Source: Candidatus Taylorbacteria bacterium RIFCSPHIGHO2_02_FULL_44_12 (GTDB lineage Bacteria; Patescibacteriota; Minisyncoccia; Phycocordibacterales; PALSA-1337). Taken from it: DNA of 8,063 nucleotides. A program made the translations under genes and the position numbers. The notes below the pieces were generated by a model, which was given only the letters and a program-made list of their open reading frames with translations, did not search any database and had not been told where the DNA came from. Positions 5,874 through 8,063 of this stretch are shown piece after piece (the first letter of the stretch is position 1; each line of letters opens with the position of its first letter). Where the stretch lies: positions 1-8,063 of the forward strand of contig MHRM01000007.1 in assembly GCA_001822575.1 (NCBI GenBank). Reading direction: 5' to 3'.

Positions 5874-6334
5874 AGCAGCTTCCCTTAAAATCCCAATCAA
5901 TCATCCCGCGTATCGATGGCATAGAAAAAGATATAAAGAAGCTCCGTGAGCTTACGAGTCTGCCGCAGGAAGTTTTTTATGATATAACCCAAAATCACTA
6001 TGATGTTGCTAAATTGCGCCTGCGAGAAGCATTAGAAGGCGTGTTTAATATCGGGGCGCATATTCTCTCTCGCATGGAAGGAGGACGCGCGACCGAATAC
6101 AGGGAAATCGCCCGTAAACTTGGTGAACACAATATTGTGGATAAAGAATTCGCTCTTGGCGCGTTATCTCGCATGGCCGGATATCGCAATCGACTTACTC
6201 ATTTCTATGCAGAAATTACCCCAAGTGAGTTATACGATATTTTAAACACTAACCTTGGTGACTTTGAAACATTTCTTACTGCAACCAAAAACGTGCTTGA
6301 ACATCCGGAGAAATTTGATTTGACGGTAGAATAG
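5870..6334 (+). CDS. hepT: HEPN-domain toxin, probable ribonuclease (HepT/DUF86-like)
   Basis: This is a 154-residue all-helical HEPN protein. The diagnostic R-x4-H-x-Y motif is intact at R106-H111-Y113 (YRNRLTHFY). In the family R and H form the RNase active site in a dimer, and Y is the residue AMPylated by the MNT partner. Upstream helices include LREALEGVFNIGAHILSRM (about 51-69), typical of DUF86. The first ~40 residues are a helical extension that makes it somewhat longer than many family members. The start codon overlaps the MNT stop (ATGA), with only a weak GGA at 5861-5863 as ribosome site. The intact motif suggests an active toxin held in check by the gene before it; a role in phage defence or plasmid-like addiction is possible but not shown. 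Confidence 0.87.
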   Translation: MKQLPLKSQSIIPRIDGIEKDIKKLRELTSLPQEVFYDITQNHYDVAKLRLREALEGVFNIGAHILSRMEGGRATEYREIARKLGEHNIVDKEFALGALSRMAGYRNRLTHFYAEITPSELYDILNTNLGDFETFLTATKNVLEHPEKFDLTVE

Positions 6335-6367
6335 TCCGCACCTTCTATGTACGTGTGCATAAATCTT

Positions 6368-6396
6368 TTGGAAACCCCGTGAAGCCCGAGTATCAT
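6368..6396 (+). promoter_or_regulatory. Possible promoter of the LamG-FN3 gene
   Basis: A TTGGAA -35-like box (6368-6373), a 17-nt spacer and a TATCAT -10-like box (6391-6396), the same -10 as in the MNT promoter. The predicted start near 6403 leaves a leader of about 37 nt before ATG 6440. No terminator is visible after the HEPN gene, so read-through is also possible. Confidence 0.4.
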
Positions 6397-6399
6397 AAA

Positions 6400-6438
6400 G
6401 GAGTAGAAAGCGTAAACCATAAATAATAATACTACTCC
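6400..6438 (+). promoter_or_regulatory. Leader hairpin abutting the LamG-FN3 start codon
   Basis: GGAGTAG (6400-6406) and CTACTCC (6432-6438) pair perfectly over 7 bp with a 25-nt loop. The right arm ends 1 nt before ATG 6440. The left arm overlaps AAAGGAG (6397-6403), the only Shine-Dalgarno-like sequence nearby, which is otherwise too far (36 nt) from the start to work. Pairing could mask the start or bring AAAGGAG next to it. Confidence 0.35.
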
Positions 6439-6439
6439 C

Positions 6440-8063
6440 ATGCTAAATTCCAAGTATCTAGTCCCAAGGTATCTGTTCATAATCCTCTTTGCGCTTGTAT
6501 TCATACCAGCGAGTGATGTTCATGCCCAAGACATCACCACCAGCCTCGTAGGCCATTGGAAGTTTGATGAGACAAGTGGAACAGTAGCTTCAGACTCAAG
6601 CGGTAACAACAAAACGGGAACCCTCACCAACGGTCCCACATGGACTACGGGGAAGATCAACAGTGCTCTCAACTTTGATGGCACAGACGACTATGTAAAC
6701 CTCGGGAACATGAATGTCTCCGGCTCTGGCATTACGATAGCCGCATGGGTTAAAGCAGACAGCTTCTCATCAGCTATAGATACGCGGTTTATCTCCAAAG
6801 CAAACTCAACGTCTGAACAAGGACATTATTGGATGCTGGGTCAGACAAACAGTGGAGGAGACAAACTCCGTTTTCGTCTTAAAGCAGGCGGTTCAACACA
6901 AACTCTTATTGCTTCATCCGGAGACCTCCCATTAAACACATGGTTCCATGCAATCGCTACTTATGATGGTTCTACCATGCGTCTCTATAAAGACGGCATA
7001 GAAGTAGGAAGCGTTGCCAAATTAGGGACGATAGACATAGATACCACCATACCTGCAAATATAGGAAGAAACCCCGATGGTTCTAACCATATGGACGGCG
7101 CAATGGATGACATCCGCATCTACAACCGGGCGCTCTCAACCTCCGACATCCAAGCCCTCTATGCCTACACCGGAGGTCCTCCTGATACCCAAACTCCCAC
7201 CACGCCGACTAATCTAACCGCTTCAGCTATATCTTCCAGCCAAATCAACCTCTCATGGACTCAAAGCACTGATAACATAGGAGTAACAGGATATCGTGTA
7301 TATCGTGGAGGCACACAAATCGCAACACCATCCACAACCTCTTATTCAGACACCGTTCTTTCACCAAGCACAACCTACTCCTATACCGTAGCCGCGGTTG
7401 ATGGAGCAGGGAACATCTCTTCTCAATCAACCAGCGCCCAAGCTACCACGCAAGCTCCTCCACCTCCGGATACGCAAGCTCCCACACAACCAACGAATCT
7501 ATCTGCTACGACTCAATCCTCCAGCCAAATCAATCTCTCCTGGTCAGCATCAACCGACAATGTGGGAGTGACTGGGTACCGTGTAGAACGATGCACTGGA
7601 GCAAGCTGCACGAATTTTGCTCAGATTGCTACGCCAACCGGGACAACTCACAATGATACCGGACTAGCTGCTAATACTACATACAGATATCGAGTACGAG
7701 CTATAGACGCAGCTACCAACCTTTCCAGTTATTCATCTATCGCAAGTGCTACAACGCAAACTGCGCCAACAGGGGGAGGATATACGCGGGTGTTCTATGA
7801 TGGATGGGAATCAGGCAATACAAACTTATGGGGGCAGTCTGATTTTCGGAATAAATGCCCTGTTGTAACATCAGCTCTTGATGGGAGCGCCGGACCTCGC
7901 GGTACCCGCATGTTGCGTTGTAATTGGGACGGTGTTGTGGCCTGGAATGATCCGGCGAGTTTTGAGGCATTGGTTCTTAACTCGTGGAATTATTCGACAG
8001 AGCTTCTAGTACGGTTTTGGGTACGTACCGACACAAGTGATTTTAATGGTTTGTCAGGCCCTA
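6440..8063 (+). CDS. Secreted LamG plus two FN3 domains, 3' end outside window
   Basis: The frame is open from ATG 6440 to the window edge, giving 541 residues with no stop. The signal peptide is 1-29 (hydrophobic YLFIILFALVFIPA, cut VHA|QD). A LamG domain spans about 35-241, from SLVGHWKFDETSG to DIRIYNRALSTSDIQALYAY. Two fibronectin type III domains follow at about 249-338 and 344-441; each starts DTQ-P-T-PTNL and holds SQINLSW and NIGVTGYRV/NVGVTGYRV, so they arose by tandem duplication. Pro/Thr-rich spacers separate them. From 447 a new domain begins (FYDGWESGN, GTRMLRCNWDG), resembling the start of a jelly-roll glycan-binding or lyase fold, which I cannot name. The central LamG DNA is about 85% identical to module 2 of the 236-3226 gene. 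An in-frame TAA at 6413 and no other start make ATG 6440 the start. It is likely extracellular glycan binding or adhesion. Confidence 0.88.
   Translation, partial: MLNSKYLVPRYLFIILFALVFIPASDVHAQDITTSLVGHWKFDETSGTVASDSSGNNKTGTLTNGPTWTTGKINSALNFDGTDDYVNLGNMNVSGSGITIAAWVKADSFSSAIDTRFISKANSTSEQGHYWMLGQTNSGGDKLRFRLKAGGSTQTLIASSGDLPLNTWFHAIATYDGSTMRLYKDGIEVGSVAKLGTIDIDTTIPANIGRNPDGSNHMDGAMDDIRIYNRALSTSDIQALYAYTGGPPDTQTPTTPTNLTASAISSSQINLSWTQSTDNIGVTGYRVYRGGTQIATPSTTSYSDTVLSPSTTYSYTVAAVDGAGNISSQSTSAQATTQAPPPPDTQAPTQPTNLSATTQSSSQINLSWSASTDNVGVTGYRVERCTGASCTNFAQIATPTGTTHNDTGLAANTTYRYRVRAIDAATNLSSYSSIASATTQTAPTGGGYTRVFYDGWESGNTNLWGQSDFRNKCPVVTSALDGSAGPRGTRMLRCNWDGVVAWNDPASFEALVLNSWNYSTELLVRFWVRTDTSDFNGLSGP
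6713..7137 (+). repeat. LamG core shared with module 2 of the four-LamG gene
   Basis: This is the counterpart of 1364-1785, about 85% identical by eye with a single one-codon length difference. The DNA to the left of it is instead like the start of the 4688 LamG gene (GHWKFDETSG, TNGPTWTTGKI), and to the right it becomes unique. The gene is thus a mosaic of segments related to both other LamG genes. Confidence 0.8.

Noticed and set aside
5400..6440. Transposon or insertion sequence carrying the toxin-antitoxin pair
   Set aside because: There is no transposase, no terminal inverted repeats and no target-site duplication around the unit.

Overview
The window most resembles a genome fragment from an uncultivated bacterium of the Candidate Phyla Radiation, probably Parcubacteria/Patescibacteria-like. 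This is an inference from style, not from a marker gene. The signs are a four-helix-bundle (S23/IVP-like) gene, several secreted LamG (concanavalin A-like) proteins, an A-rich/T-rich DNA leader encoding Lys/Arg-rich then Phe/Leu-rich signal peptides, almost no Shine-Dalgarno sequences, and moderate GC. TGA acts as a normal stop. All genes lie on the + strand, and there is no rRNA, tRNA, CRISPR array or transposase.

Layout. 2-226 is the 3' end of a four-helix-bundle gene. 236-3226 encodes a 996-residue secreted protein of four LamG modules joined by near-identical linkers. 3320-4585 is a stand-alone AAA ATPase with a DUF4143 C-terminus and its own strong promoter, which appears to give a leaderless mRNA. 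4688-5401 is a second secreted LamG gene whose last domain stops short. It is followed directly by an MNT-HEPN toxin-antitoxin pair (5457-5873 and 5870-6334, overlapping by ATGA) with its own promoter and a palindromic operator candidate. 6440 to the window edge is a third secreted LamG protein with two fibronectin type III domains and the start of a further domain. It is open at the 3' edge.

How it fits together. The three LamG genes are probably surface or secreted glycan-binding or adhesion proteins. The DNA shows that they exchange parts. In the four-module gene the linkers are nearly identical while the domain cores differ. Core 2 is about 85% identical in DNA (counted by eye) to the LamG core of the third gene about 5 kb away, with sharp breakpoints. 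The signal-peptide regions of the first two genes share a 25-nt stretch read in different frames, and the first copy is an imperfect palindrome that also encodes a signal-like peptide on the opposite strand. The ATPase and toxin-antitoxin pair look like independent cargo placed between the LamG genes.

The best candidates for something little described are (i) the frame- and strand-tolerant palindromic secretion-leader repeat and (ii) cassette shuffling of LamG cores between conserved linkers. Both rest on sequence patterns visible here. Function and mobility are inference.
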